From Pseudonocardia bannensis (lineage in GTDB: Bacteria; Actinomycetota; Actinomycetes; Mycobacteriales; Pseudonocardiaceae): DNA of 64,000 bases. Below, piece after piece: positions 6,911 to 16,039 of the stretch; position 1 is the first letter of the stretch; every line of letters begins with the position of its first letter. The notes below the pieces were generated by a model. The model worked only from the letters and a program-made list of their open reading frames with translations. It was not told the DNA's origin and did no database searches. The DNA lies in the NCBI RefSeq assembly GCF_012911875.1, contig NZ_JAAXKZ010000011.1, forward strand, positions 20,472-84,471, given 5' to 3'. Both the position numbers and the translations under genes were made by a program.

Positions 6911-9791
6911 GTTGCCTCTCCCCCTCCGGGTCCACCTGTGCATGGTGGGCCGTGATCACGGCCTCGACGTCCCGGCCGTCGGGCAGCCGGACGGTGACCC
7001 GGGTGCCGGCTTCGGCGAGCCCCGAGTCGACCTGGCCCAGGCAGATCGCCCGGCCGAGCGTCGGCGACATCCGGCTCGAGGTGATCCGTCCGGCGATGTG
7101 CCCGCCACCGGTGATGATCTGGCTGGCCTCGGGCGGCACCACGTCCCCGTCCACCGGGAGCAGCCCGACCAGCTGCGGGTAGCCCCCGCGCTCGGCCTGC
7201 CAGGCCAGTTCGGGCTTGCCGACGAAGTCGGCCTTGTCCAGCTTGATCAGCGAGCCCAGCCCCGCGGTGTAGCCCTGGGTGAGCCCGTCGGTGTCCTGCC
7301 CGACGATGAAGTGGCCCTTCTCCAGCCGCAGGATCCGCTGCGCCTCCACCCCGAACGGCACCACACCGAGATCGGCGCCGGTCTCGATCAGCCGTTCCCA
7401 CACGTGCAGGCCGTAGGACGCCGGGAGGTGGATCTCGTAGCTGAGCTCACCGGTGAACCCGATGCGCCACAGCACGCAGTCCTGCACGCCGGCCACCGTG
7501 CCGGTCCGCACGTTCATGTAGCCGAACGCCTCGGGGCGCAGGTCGACGCCCTCGGTGAGCCGGCCGAGCAGCTCGCGGGAGCGCGGTCCGGCGACGTTGA
7601 TGCTCGCGTACGCCGTGGTCACCGGGGTGACATGGACCTGCCAGTCCGGGTGCTCGGTCTGCAGCCAGTTCTCCACCCACTCCCAGACCGTCGCCGCCCC
7701 GGAGGAGGTCGTGCTCATCAGGTAGTGGTCGTCGCCGAGCCGGCCGGTGACGCCGTCGTCGAGCACGACCCCGTCGTCGGCGCACATCACGCCGTAGCGC
7801 ACCCGCCCGATGTCGAGCTTCGACCACTTGTTGACGTAGAGCAGGTTCAGCAGCTTCGCGACGTCCGGCCCGCGCAGGTCCAGCTTGCCGATCGGGGTGA
7901 CGTCGATGATCCCGACGCCGCTGCGCACCGTCCGGACCTCCGCGGCGGGATCGCCGTAGTGCTCGGGCCGGATCCACTGGCCGGCGACGAGCGGGGTCGC
8001 ACCGTGCCGCTCGTGCCAGGGTTGCATCGGCGAGTGCCGGATCGGCTCGAAACTACGGCCGGCCAGCGCACCCAACGTGACCGGCGCGTACATCGGCCGC
8101 CAGGTCGTGGTCCCGGTCTCGGCGATGCTGCGTCCGGTTGCCGCGGCGACGATCGCAACGGTGTTGACCGTCTCCAGCTTGCCCTGGGCCGGGCCCATCG
8201 TGGCCGTCGTGTAGCGCTTGACCAGCTCGACGGAGTCGTAGCCCTCCTTCACCGCCGTGACCAGGTCCTTGGACGACACGTCCTCGGAGAAGTCGACGAA
8301 ACCGTGGGTGGAGAAGAACAACTCCGGGTGCTCGGCGAGCGGCAGTTCGGGTATCGGCACCGGGTCCGTGACAGGAGCGGGCTGCGGCGCGGCGTCGCGC
8401 GGCCGGGTCGGCAGCGCCCCGTGCAGCCGGTGGGCGAGCTGCGCGGCTCGGCGCGCGGCCTCCCGGCCCACCGCGTCGGCATGCTCGCGGAGCTGGTCGA
8501 GCGTCCCGTCCCCGGCGATCCCGCCGACGGCCAGAACGCCATCGGGCGTGTGCGCGGGGTCGGGTACGAAACGCGCCACCTCGGGCCGGTAGACCGGCCG
8601 GGCCCCGGCCATGTTGAGCAGCGAGGTGGGCGCGGTCCAGCCGACCGCGGTGACGAGCAGGTCGCAGTCGATCCGGGAACCGTCGGCCAGCTCCACGGAC
8701 TGCACCCCGCCGCGGCCGCGCGCACGCACCACCCGCTGCCCCCGCCGGGCGTCGGCCACGGCCGCGATCTCCACGCCGGCCCGCTGCAGGTCCGCGACGG
8801 CGGCGTCGCCCTCCGGGTTCGCGGAGAGCACGACGGCGCGCTCGCCGGGCTTGACGGCGTAGAGGTTGATCAGCCGGCGAGCCGCGGTCGACAGCATCAC
8901 GCCGGGGAGGTCGTTGCCGGTGAACACGTAGGGCCGCTCGACCAGCCCGGGCGCCACGACCAAGGACTTGGCCCGCACCTTGACCAGGCGCTCCACCACG
9001 TGCGGCAGGTTCCGCTGCATCACCCCGATCCAGTTGTCGTCGTAGCGCCCGACGACGACGGAGTCGGTCAGCACCTCGATGCCCGGCTCGGACCGCACCT
9101 GCTCGGCGAGTTCGGCGCGCACGGCCCGGGCCGTGTCGTCACCCCACCGCAGGTGCCCGCCGAGGTGGTGCTCCTCCTCGACCAGCAACACCCGGGCCCC
9201 GGCGCGCGCCGCCGCCACTGCAGCCGCCATGCCGGCCGGGCCGCCGCCGGTGACCAGGACGTCCGGGTGGGCGTAACGCTTGTCGTAGTAGCCGTGCTCG
9301 GTGTCCGGGGAGACCTCACCGGCGTGCACGAACTTGCGCAGCACCCGCTCGTAGGCCGGCCACAGCCGCTCGGGCTTGATGAAGGTCTTGTAGTAGAAGC
9401 CGGTGGCCAGGAACCGCCCGGCCAGACCGTTCACGGCCTTGACGTCGAACTTCAGTGACGGCCAGGTGTTCTGCGAGCGGACGTCCATGCCCGCCTCGAC
9501 CAGGCGGTGCGCCGCGCGCACGTTGGGCTCGTCCCCGACCTGCAGCTGACACCCCGGGTCCAGGAAGTCCGCGGTGAGCAGACCCCGGGGACGGTGGTAC
9601 TTGTAGCTGCGCGAGAACACCCGCTCGCCGGCCGCGGCGAGCGCCGAGATGATCGTGTCCCCGGGATGCGCCTGGTATGCGCGCCCGTTCCAGCGGAACT
9701 CGATCGTGCGGTTGCGGTCGATGACCTCGCCGGGCTGCGGGCCCAGCCGCATCGCGGCGCCGGTGGCCGTCGCCGTCGATCCCTGCGTCAC
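6903..9791 (-). CDS. soxA: Sarcosine oxidase-type alpha subunit (SoxA/MgdC)
   Basis: A 962-residue subunit. It has an N-terminal ferredoxin-like domain (GRAYQAHPGDTIISALAAAG), a dinucleotide-binding oxidoreductase region starting at DVLVTGGGPAGMAAAVAAA, and a C-terminal aminomethyltransferase-like folate domain (ITGKLD-type VTPIGKLDLRGPDVAKLL, then YGVMCADDGVVLDDG). In the family this subunit binds NAD and THF and channels the methyl-derived carbon onto THF as methylene-THF. The start is a GTG at 9791 that overlaps the soxD stop by four bases (GTGA). In this cluster the likely substrate is N-methylglutamate or sarcosine; sequence alone does not decide. Confidence 0.95.
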   Translation of the reverse strand: MTQGSTATATGAAMRLGPQPGEVIDRNRTIEFRWNGRAYQAHPGDTIISALAAAGERVFSRSYKYHRPRGLLTADFLDPGCQLQVGDEPNVRAAHRLVEAGMDVRSQNTWPSLKFDVKAVNGLAGRFLATGFYYKTFIKPERLWPAYERVLRKFVHAGEVSPDTEHGYYDKRYAHPDVLVTGGGPAGMAAAVAAARAGARVLLVEEEHHLGGHLRWGDDTARAVRAELAEQVRSEPGIEVLTDSVVVGRYDDNWIGVMQRNLPHVVERLVKVRAKSLVVAPGLVERPYVFTGNDLPGVMLSTAARRLINLYAVKPGERAVVLSANPEGDAAVADLQRAGVEIAAVADARRGQRVVRARGRGGVQSVELADGSRIDCDLLVTAVGWTAPTSLLNMAGARPVYRPEVARFVPDPAHTPDGVLAVGGIAGDGTLDQLREHADAVGREAARRAAQLAHRLHGALPTRPRDAAPQPAPVTDPVPIPELPLAEHPELFFSTHGFVDFSEDVSSKDLVTAVKEGYDSVELVKRYTTATMGPAQGKLETVNTVAIVAAATGRSIAETGTTTWRPMYAPVTLGALAGRSFEPIRHSPMQPWHERHGATPLVAGQWIRPEHYGDPAAEVRTVRSGVGIIDVTPIGKLDLRGPDVAKLLNLLYVNKWSKLDIGRVRYGVMCADDGVVLDDGVTGRLGDDHYLMSTTSSGAATVWEWVENWLQTEHPDWQVHVTPVTTAYASINVAGPRSRELLGRLTEGVDLRPEAFGYMNVRTGTVAGVQDCVLWRIGFTGELSYEIHLPASYGLHVWERLIETGADLGVVPFGVEAQRILRLEKGHFIVGQDTDGLTQGYTAGLGSLIKLDKADFVGKPELAWQAERGGYPQLVGLLPVDGDVVPPEASQIITGGGHIAGRITSSRMSPTLGRAICLGQVDSGLAEAGTRVTVRLPDGRDVEAVITAHHAQVDPEGERQRV

Positions 9792-10039
9792 GAGTGGCCT
9801 CCCGAACTGCGGACCTCGTTGGTCGCGGTGTGCCGCTCGGCGGCGAAGTAGCGGCGGCAGCCGGCGCGGTGGTACCAGCTCTCCCGCACCCAGCCGCGGG
9901 GGTTGGCGTGGAAGTACAGGTGGCGACGCCACTGCTCGGGGGTGGCCGTGGTCGGATCGGGCCGCGGCCCGGTCTCGCCGACGTAGCGGAACTCGCTGGC
10001 GTTGCGAGGCCCGCACCACGGGCACGGGAGCAACATCAT
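9788..10039 (-). CDS. soxD: Sarcosine oxidase-type delta subunit (SoxD/MgdB), zinc-binding
   Basis: An 83-residue subunit with the four zinc ligands expected from the sarcosine oxidase delta chain: Cys6 and Cys9 in LPCPWCGPR, and His57 and Cys61 in WYHRAGCRRYF. YFHANPRGWVRESWYHRAGC is the family signature. Two adjacent ATG codons (10039 and 10036) are possible; 10039 is chosen because GGGAG lies about eight bases upstream. Its stop overlaps the soxA start by four bases. It follows soxB after 61 bases. Confidence 0.93.
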   Translation of the reverse strand: MMLLPCPWCGPRNASEFRYVGETGPRPDPTTATPEQWRRHLYFHANPRGWVRESWYHRAGCRRYFAAERHTATNEVRSSGGHS

Positions 10040-10100
10040 CGGTGGATCTCCCTGTGGTGTGTCGTGCCGGTCTTCGGTGGGAAACGTGCCGGGCGTCCGC

Positions 10101-11420
10101 TCAGTGACCCACGGCCGCCGCGCCCTTCTCACCGACCAGGCGCCCGGCCTCGAACCGGTCGAGCCCGAAGGCCGAGATGATCTCGGGCGGTCGTTCGTTC
10201 GCGATGCAGTCGGCCATCGCCTCACCCGAGACGGGCCCGGCCTTGAAGCCGTAGGTGCCCCAGCCGACGTCGACGTAGAAGCCGCCGACAGGGGTGGGCC
10301 CCATGATCGGCGAGTAGTCCGGCGTCATGTCGCACAGGCCGGCCCACTGCCGCAGCAACCGCATCTTCGACAGCGCCGGCATCAGCTCCAGGACGTGGCC
10401 CGCCACGCCCTCGGCGAACTCCAGCGAACCCCGGGTGGAGTAGGACGCGAACGGGTCGACGCTCGCCCCGAACACCAGCTCGCCCCGGTCGGTCTGGCTG
10501 ACGTAGACGTGCAGCGTGCCGGACACGATCACGGTGTCCAGGAACGGCTTGACCGGCTCGGTGACCGCCGCCTGCAGCGGGAAGGTCTGCACCGGCATGG
10601 ACACCCCGGCCATGTCCGAGATGAGCGTGGACCAGCCCGCGGTGCAGTTGACCACGACCGGCGTCGCGATGCGGTGACCGTCGTCCGTGCGCACCCCGGT
10701 GACCCGGCCGCCCTCGACGTCGATGCCGACGACCTCGGTCTTCTGGTGGATGTGCACGCCGTGCGCGTCGGCCCCGCGCGCGTACCCCCAGACCACGGCG
10801 TCGTGGCGGATGATGCCGCCGGGCGGGTGATACAGCGCGCCCAGAACCGGGTACCGCGTTGTGCTCGAGGTGTCCAGGTAGGGCACCAGCTTCTTGACCT
10901 CGTCCGGGCCGATCACCTCGGAATCGACGCCCTGCAGCTTGTTGACCTCGGTGCGCCACCGCATGGTGCGCAGCGAGGCGTCGTTGTGCGCCAGCGTCAG
11001 GTGGCCGCGCTGGGAGAACATGACGTTGAAGTTCAGCTCCGCGGCGAGGTGCTCGTAGAGCTTCACCGAGCGGTCGTAGAACCGCACGCCCTCGGGCGTC
11101 AGGTAGTTCGACCGCAGGATCGCGGTGTTGCGCCCGGACCCGCCGGAGCCGATGTAGCTCTTCTCCAGCACCGCGACGTTGCGGATCCCGTGGTTGGCCG
11201 CGAGGTAGTAGGCGGTGGCGAGCCCGTGCACGCCACCACCCACGATCACCACGTCGTAGCTGTCACGCTTGGGGTGGCTGCGGAAGGTCACCGGCCAGTC
11301 GGCCCCGGAGAGCCCGTGCTGGAGCAGGCTCCACGCCGAGTAACGCCGCCCCCGCCGCAGCGGCCGGTGACCGTTGCGCGAGCCGTTCCGATTGCCCGTA
11401 CCGTTGTTCGAGCTGCTCAC
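10101..11420 (-). CDS. soxB: Sarcosine oxidase-type beta subunit (SoxB/MgdA)
   Basis: A 439-residue flavoprotein that carries out the amine oxidation. The FAD-binding motif is VVIVGGGVHGLATAYYLAAN (about residues 57-76). His206 in IIRHDAVVWG aligns with the histidine that binds FMN covalently in characterised sarcosine oxidases, and the C-terminal VDVGWGTYGFKAGPVSGEAM and GEKGAAAVGH are typical. The start is GTG 11420 with AAGGA about nine bases upstream. A Ser/Asn/Arg-rich tail of about 25 residues precedes the conserved domain and has no known role. It lies 57 bases after glnT. Confidence 0.94.
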   Translation of the reverse strand: MSSSNNGTGNRNGSRNGHRPLRRGRRYSAWSLLQHGLSGADWPVTFRSHPKRDSYDVVIVGGGVHGLATAYYLAANHGIRNVAVLEKSYIGSGGSGRNTAILRSNYLTPEGVRFYDRSVKLYEHLAAELNFNVMFSQRGHLTLAHNDASLRTMRWRTEVNKLQGVDSEVIGPDEVKKLVPYLDTSSTTRYPVLGALYHPPGGIIRHDAVVWGYARGADAHGVHIHQKTEVVGIDVEGGRVTGVRTDDGHRIATPVVVNCTAGWSTLISDMAGVSMPVQTFPLQAAVTEPVKPFLDTVIVSGTLHVYVSQTDRGELVFGASVDPFASYSTRGSLEFAEGVAGHVLELMPALSKMRLLRQWAGLCDMTPDYSPIMGPTPVGGFYVDVGWGTYGFKAGPVSGEAMADCIANERPPEIISAFGLDRFEAGRLVGEKGAAAVGH

Positions 11421-11477
11421 CTGGGGATCCTTAAGGCTCTGCGGTGCTGCGATGGGGTGCTGCGATCGGGTCCGCGC

Positions 11478-12830
11478 TCACGCGAGCGTGAGGTACCGGT
11501 CGATCTCCCACTCCGACACCGTCGCGTGGTACTCGTCGAACTCCGCCTGCTTGACCTCGGCGAAGTAGTCGATGAAGTCGCCACCGGGGACCGGCCCGAG
11601 CGCCGCGCGCAGCACGGGGTCGGCGACCAGCTCCTCGATCGCACGGTCGAGGGTCTTCGGGAGGTGCACGATGCCGCGGCGGGCCACCTCTTCGGCGGGC
11701 AGCGCGAACAGGTTGTCCGTCACCTGCTCCCCCGGGTCGAGGCCTCGGTCGACGCCGTCGAGGCCGGCCGCGAGCAGTACCGCGGAGGCCAGGTACGGGT
11801 TCGCCGAGCCGTCCACCCCGCGGTGCTCGATCCGGCCGCCCTCGGGCACCCGCAGCATCAGGCTGCGGTTGTTCCCGCCGTAGGCCACGTAGGCCGGGGC
11901 CCAGGTGGAGCCGGACTGCGGCGCCCCCACCCCGATCCGCTTGTAGGAGTTGACGGTCGGGCAGATGACCCCGGCGCTCGCCCGAGCGTGCTCCATCAGG
12001 CCGCCGACGTAGGCGTAGGCCGTCTTGGACAGCCCGAGGGGGTCGGCGTCGTCACCGAACAGCGGCTCGCCGTCGAGCGTCCACAGGCTCTGGTGCATGT
12101 GCAGCCCGTTGCCGGTGACCGAGCTGAACGGCTTGGGCATGAAGGTCGCGGTCATGCCGGCGTCATGGGCCAGCATGTGCACCATGTAGCGGAAGAAGAT
12201 CGTCCGGTCCGCCGTCGTCACCGCGTCGGAGTAGACGAAGTTGCTCTCGAACTGCCCGTTGCCGTCCTCGTGATCGTTGGCGTAGTTGCCCCACCCGAGC
12301 TTGTTCATGTGCTTCGACAAGGTGGACAGGTAGTCCCACATCCGGGTCAGGCCCTTGACCTCGTAACAGGGCTTCGACGAGGAGTCCAGCGCATCGGCGA
12401 TCTCGATCTTGCCGTCCTCGGTGCGCCGCAGCAGCGAGTACTCCGCCTCCACACCGGTCTTGAGCGTCCAGCCGCGCTGCGCCGCCAGCTGGGCCAGCTG
12501 GCGCTTGAGGATGACCCGCGGCGCGTAGGGCCACGGCTCGCCGTCGACGTACGGGTCGCAGTGCAGGACGGCGACTCCCTGCTTCCACGGCACCGGGGTG
12601 TACGACGCGGGGTCGGGCATGGCTGTGATGTCGGGGTCGGCCGGACACTGGCCGAGGTCACCCGCGGCGAAGCCGGCGAACCCCGCACCACCGTCCATCA
12701 ACAGATCGAAGCTGGCCATCGGCACGGCTTTCGCGCAGGGCTTGCCGTGCAGGTCGACGAACATCGCGAGGAAGAACTCGATCCCGTCCTCCTCGGCGCG
12801 TGTTCGCAGGTCCTCGCGCCCATCACCCAT
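11478..12830 (-). CDS. glnT: Type III glutamine synthetase-like enzyme (GlnT), probable gamma-glutamylmethylamide synthetase
   Basis: A 450-residue ATP-grasp-like ligase of the glutamine synthetase superfamily. Seen are the N-terminal beta-grasp part (FFLAMFVDLHGKPCAKAVP), the metal-binding EDGNGQFESNF, the KPFSSVTGNGLHMHQSLW ATP/Glu region and RVPEGGRIEHRGVDGSANPY. The adenylylation-site tail of GlnA is absent. An ideal AAAGGAG precedes the ATG. Between N-methylglutamate-synthase-like and Sox-type genes, members of this family (GmaS) ligate methylamine, rather than ammonia, to glutamate. I infer that role from context; true ammonia ligase activity cannot be excluded. Confidence 0.9.
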   Translation of the reverse strand: MGDGREDLRTRAEEDGIEFFLAMFVDLHGKPCAKAVPMASFDLLMDGGAGFAGFAAGDLGQCPADPDITAMPDPASYTPVPWKQGVAVLHCDPYVDGEPWPYAPRVILKRQLAQLAAQRGWTLKTGVEAEYSLLRRTEDGKIEIADALDSSSKPCYEVKGLTRMWDYLSTLSKHMNKLGWGNYANDHEDGNGQFESNFVYSDAVTTADRTIFFRYMVHMLAHDAGMTATFMPKPFSSVTGNGLHMHQSLWTLDGEPLFGDDADPLGLSKTAYAYVGGLMEHARASAGVICPTVNSYKRIGVGAPQSGSTWAPAYVAYGGNNRSLMLRVPEGGRIEHRGVDGSANPYLASAVLLAAGLDGVDRGLDPGEQVTDNLFALPAEEVARRGIVHLPKTLDRAIEELVADPVLRAALGPVPGGDFIDYFAEVKQAEFDEYHATVSEWEIDRYLTLA

Positions 12831-12867
12831 GGCAACTCCTTTGTCGAGGGGGATACGTAGCGGCGGC

Positions 12868-14280
12868 TCAGGGACTACCGGGAATCCAGCTCGTACCGGC
12901 CAGCGGCACTCCGGCCATGGCGGCCGCTTCGATCGTGAGCGCCGCCAGGTCCTCCGGTTCGAGGTTGTGCACGTCGGACTTGCCGCACGCGCGGGCCAGG
13001 GTCGTCAGCTCCATCGTCACCGACTTCAGGTAGTTCACGACGCGCTGCGCCCCCACGTCGGGGTCCAGTCGCGACTCCAGCTCGGGATCCTGCGTGGCGA
13101 TGCCGACCGGGCAGCGCCCGGTGTGCATGTGGTGGCAGTACCCGGGCTCGGTCCCGAGCGCGTGGTAGTCGGCCGTCACGTCGTGCTCGACGCCGCCGCG
13201 CAGATAGGTGCGGCTGTTGCAGCCCAGAGCGATCAGCGGCGCGACCCCCATCGAGACCGCCGTCGCACCGAGTGCGATCGCCTTGGCGGCGTCGGCGCCG
13301 GTCCGGATGCCGCCGGAGACGACGAGCTGCACCTCGTCCTCCACGCCGATCTCGCGCAGCGCCTGGGCGGCCTGGCGGACCGCGGCGAGGGTGGGGATGC
13401 CGGCGTGCTCGATGAACACGTCCTGGGTGGCGCCGGTGCCACCCTGCATCCCGTCCACCACGACCACGTCGGCCCCCGCGGCCACCGCGAGCTTGACGTC
13501 GTTCACCACGCGGGTGGCGCCGAGCTTGACGTAGATCGGCTTCTCCCACGAGGTCGCCTCGCGCAGCTCCTCGATCTTGATGCGCAGGTCGTCCGGGCCG
13601 ACCCAGTCCGGGTGCCGGGAGGCGGAGCGCTGGTCGATCCCGGGCGGCAGCGTGCGCATGTCGGCGACCCGCCGGCTCACCTTCTGCCCGAGCAGCATCC
13701 CGCCGCCGCCGGGCTTGGCCCCCTGGCCGATCACGACCTCGATCGCGTCGGCCCGCCGCAGGTCGGCGGGGTTGAACCCGTATCGCGACGGCAGGCACTG
13801 GTAGACGAGCAGGTGCGAGGCCGCCCGCTCCTCCTCCGACATGCCGCCGTCACCGGTCGTCGTCGAGGTGCCGACCGCGGTGGCCCCACGACCCAGCGCG
13901 GTCTTCGCCGCGGCGGACAGGGCGCCGAAGCTCATCCCCGCGATGGTGATGGGAATGTCGAGCTCGATCGGCTTGGTGGCATGCCGGGTGCCGAGCACGG
14001 TGCGGGTCTCGCACTTCTCCCGGTAGCCCTCGAGCGGGTACCGCGAGACCGACGCGGTGAGGAAGACGAGGTCGTCGAACGTCGGGAGCTTGCGCTTGGC
14101 GCCCCAGCCGCGGATCTCGTAGTGACCTTCCTCGGCCATCCGCTGGATCTGTGCGATCGCCTCGGGCGGGTAGGAGTGGCTGGCACGCCGGGCGTCCATC
14201 GGCAGCGCCGGCGCAGGGTGTCGGGCCGCCCCGTTGCGCAGGCCGGGGGTGGGGAGGGCCTCACTCGACAGCTCGGTCAT
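12868..14280 (-). CDS. glxD: FMN-binding glutamate synthase-like subunit (GlxD / MgsC)
   Basis: A 470-residue protein matching the FMN/iron-sulfur synthase domain of glutamate synthase: ITIAGMSFGALSAAAKTALG, GGGGMLLGQKVSRRVADMR, DVVVVDGMQGGTGATQDVF, VSGGIRTGADAAKAIALGA and GRCPVGIATQDPEL near the C terminus. The cysteine spacing there (GYCHHMHTGRCPVG) differs from the classical GltB cluster. ATG 14280 overlaps the glxC stop (TGATG). With separate amidotransferase (glxB) and GXGXG (glxC) genes it forms the three-piece enzyme known as GlxBCD or, in methylotrophs, N-methylglutamate synthase, which exchanges methylamine onto glutamate. Confidence 0.92.
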   Translation of the reverse strand: MTELSSEALPTPGLRNGAARHPAPALPMDARRASHSYPPEAIAQIQRMAEEGHYEIRGWGAKRKLPTFDDLVFLTASVSRYPLEGYREKCETRTVLGTRHATKPIELDIPITIAGMSFGALSAAAKTALGRGATAVGTSTTTGDGGMSEEERAASHLLVYQCLPSRYGFNPADLRRADAIEVVIGQGAKPGGGGMLLGQKVSRRVADMRTLPPGIDQRSASRHPDWVGPDDLRIKIEELREATSWEKPIYVKLGATRVVNDVKLAVAAGADVVVVDGMQGGTGATQDVFIEHAGIPTLAAVRQAAQALREIGVEDEVQLVVSGGIRTGADAAKAIALGATAVSMGVAPLIALGCNSRTYLRGGVEHDVTADYHALGTEPGYCHHMHTGRCPVGIATQDPELESRLDPDVGAQRVVNYLKSVTMELTTLARACGKSDVHNLEPEDLAALTIEAAAMAGVPLAGTSWIPGSP

Positions 14281-14963
14281 CAATACCTCTGGTCCTTCAG
14301 CGCGTCGAAGTTGTAGAGCTGGCGGGCGGACGCGACGCGGGTGACGTTCTCGGGGTCGATGTGGTCGAAACCGGCCAGGGCCGCGAGCTGCTTCACCGTG
14401 AGGACGTCGTCGTCGGTGAGGTCCTCCGCGCGTGCGTCGGATCCCAGTGAGGCGATCGAGCCCGCGACGTAGATGACGGTCTCGTACAGCGAGTCGCCCA
14501 GCGCGTGCCCGGCGTCACCGCCCACGAGCATCACGCCGGCCTGCGCCATGAAGCCGCTCATGTGCCCGACGTCCCCGCCGACGAGCACGGTCCCGCCCTT
14601 GAGCGAGATGCCGGCGCGGGACGAGGCGTCGCCCTCGACGATCACGGCGCCGCCGTGGGCCGACGCGCCGGTGCACTCCGAGGCGTTGCCGCGCACACGC
14701 ACCGTGCCGCTCATCAGGTTCTCCCCGGCCGACCAGCCGACGAAGCCGTCCACCACGACGTCGGGCCCGTCGCCGAGCCCGCCGATGAAGTAGCCGGCGT
14801 TGCCCTCGATCTCGACGGTGATGCGATTGACCAGGCCGACAGCCAGGTTGTGCCGGCCCCAGGGCTCGAGGATCCGGGCGCGGGATCCGTCCGGGAGGGC
14901 GGCCAGCGCGGCGTTGACCTCGCGGGTCGTCAACTCGGCGCAGTTCAGCGTCACCTGGTCCAC
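14280..14963 (-). CDS. glxC: GXGXG-domain glutamate synthase-like subunit (GlxC / MgsB)
   Basis: A 227-residue right-handed beta-helix protein made of the repeated Gly motifs of the glutamate synthase C-terminal GXGXG domain: GNAGYFIGGLGDGPDVVVDG, GTVRVRGNASECTG, AVIVEGDASSRAG, GTVLVGGDVGHMSG and VMLVGGDAGHALG. GTG at 14963 follows AGGAGG by seven bases. The start lies 13 bases inside glxB and its stop overlaps the glxD ATG, so all three subunit genes are coupled. The domain is structural and links the amidotransferase and FMN parts. Confidence 0.92.
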   Translation of the reverse strand: MDQVTLNCAELTTREVNAALAALPDGSRARILEPWGRHNLAVGLVNRITVEIEGNAGYFIGGLGDGPDVVVDGFVGWSAGENLMSGTVRVRGNASECTGASAHGGAVIVEGDASSRAGISLKGGTVLVGGDVGHMSGFMAQAGVMLVGGDAGHALGDSLYETVIYVAGSIASLGSDARAEDLTDDDVLTVKQLAALAGFDHIDPENVTRVASARQLYNFDALKDQRY

Positions 14964-15838
14964 GTGTAGACCTCCTCGGGGACGGGCTCGAACACGGTCG
15001 CGTCGGCGACACCGGGGAGGTCGGCCAGAGCGTGGTACTCGGAGGCGACGGCGACGTAGTCGTCGGTCTCGGCGATCACGGCCGGCTTGCAGGCGAACGA
15101 GTCGCGCATGACCGCGAACTGCGTCTCGGTCGTGACCAGGAGGGTGAAGAACCCGTCGAGCTCCTTGAGCACCATCCGCAGTGCGTCGGACAGGTCCGCG
15201 CCGGAGTCGACCTGGTGGGCGACGAAGCGGGCGGCCACCTCGGTGTCGTTGTCGGTGACGCAGTGGATCCCCTCGCGCTCCAGACGGCGGCGGACCGTGG
15301 CCGGGTTGGAGAACGAGCCGTTGTGCACCAGAGACATGTCGGCGCGCGGGGCGAAGGGGTGCGAGTGCTCGGTGGTGACCGCCGACTCGGTGGCCATCCG
15401 GGTGTGGCCGATGCCCTGGTAACCGGCCCGCTCCCCGACCCGGTAGTGCGCGCAGATGTCCCGGGGCGGGCCGACGTCCTTGACGACCTCCATCGCCCGG
15501 CCGTGTCCGACCAGCGCGATGTCGGGCGCCATCCGTTCCAGGGCCGCGAGCACGCGGCCGGGCTCCCCGGGCGCGGCCAGCGTCGCGGCGTCGCCGAAGT
15601 TCTCGACCTCGACCGCAGCGCCGAGGTCGGCCGCGAGATCGCGGCTCAGCGCGTCCCAATCCCGGCCGTCGCCACGCAGCGAGAGCCGGAGCCGGCCGTC
15701 CGAGGGTTCCCGGTAGAGCGCGACGCCTGCCGAGTCGGGCCCCCGGCTCGACATGCAGTCGAGCATGGCGGCGAGCAACTCACCCAGCCGGGGGTGCAGC
15801 TCGGGAGTCTTCAGATGGAGACCGACGATCCCGCACAT
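14951..15838 (-). CDS. glxB: Class II glutamine amidotransferase-like subunit (GlxB / MgsA)
   Basis: A 295-residue N-terminal-nucleophile amidotransferase. The sequence starts MCGIVGLH, so Cys2 becomes the N-terminal nucleophile after Met removal; SRGPDSAGVALY, GHTRMATESAVTTEHSHPF, LVHNGSFSN and DNDTEVAARFV are the family motifs. ATG 15838 has GAAGGAG six bases upstream; an in-frame ATG five codons earlier is less well placed. It is the first gene of the ten-gene minus-strand cluster, with its promoter and operator at 15929-15982. In the N-methylglutamate synthase complex this subunit handles the glutamyl amide. Confidence 0.92.
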   Translation of the reverse strand: MCGIVGLHLKTPELHPRLGELLAAMLDCMSSRGPDSAGVALYREPSDGRLRLSLRGDGRDWDALSRDLAADLGAAVEVENFGDAATLAAPGEPGRVLAALERMAPDIALVGHGRAMEVVKDVGPPRDICAHYRVGERAGYQGIGHTRMATESAVTTEHSHPFAPRADMSLVHNGSFSNPATVRRRLEREGIHCVTDNDTEVAARFVAHQVDSGADLSDALRMVLKELDGFFTLLVTTETQFAVMRDSFACKPAVIAETDDYVAVASEYHALADLPGVADATVFEPVPEEVYTWTR

Positions 15839-15928
15839 GGCCCGCTCCTTCACCGATCGTCCCGCGAGGCCGGTGACGGGCCGCCGATGTCGGCCTCCGG
15901 TCGCTGCGCGGTGGGTCGAGTTCCGTTC

Positions 15929-15982
15929 AAGGTCTGGACTTAGGACCTTTCACATGCGACCACCGGTCCGGGTTGTTGTCAA
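15929..15982 (-). promoter_or_regulatory. Predicted promoter and operator of the glx-sox-purU-folD cluster
   Basis: On the minus strand TTGACA (15982-15977) is followed after 17 bases by TCGCAT (15959-15954). Directly downstream comes AAAGGTCCTAAGTCCAGACC, containing overlapping dyads: AAGGTC/GACCTT (15929-15948) and the core GTC-TG-GAC (plus strand 15932-15939). The same core follows the promoter of the permease operon at 16785. A repressor bound here would cover the transcription start. The divergently encoded GntR protein is the obvious candidate. Confidence 0.65.
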
Positions 15983-16025
15983 GAGCACGTGCGACGGCGC
16001 CCTCCCGGAGCGGGACGATCGCGCG

Positions 16026-16031
16026 TATAAC
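16026..16031 (+). promoter_or_regulatory. Likely -10 element of the GntR gene
   Basis: TATAAC lies eight bases before the ATG at 16040, and there is no ribosome-binding site between them. This fits a leaderless or nearly leaderless transcript for the regulator. No clear -35 hexamer is visible. Confidence 0.4.
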
Positions 16032-16039
16032 CTCGGGGT

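Noticed and set aside
10002..12860. Long plus-strand open frame opposite soxB and glnT
   Set aside because: Translation is Arg/Gly/Val/His-rich with no motif; it is an antisense frame of well-identified genes in very GC-rich DNA.
12868..15838. Ordinary assimilatory glutamate synthase
   Set aside because: Split into three small genes without GltD and next to glnT and sox genes; the order matches N-methylglutamate synthase.
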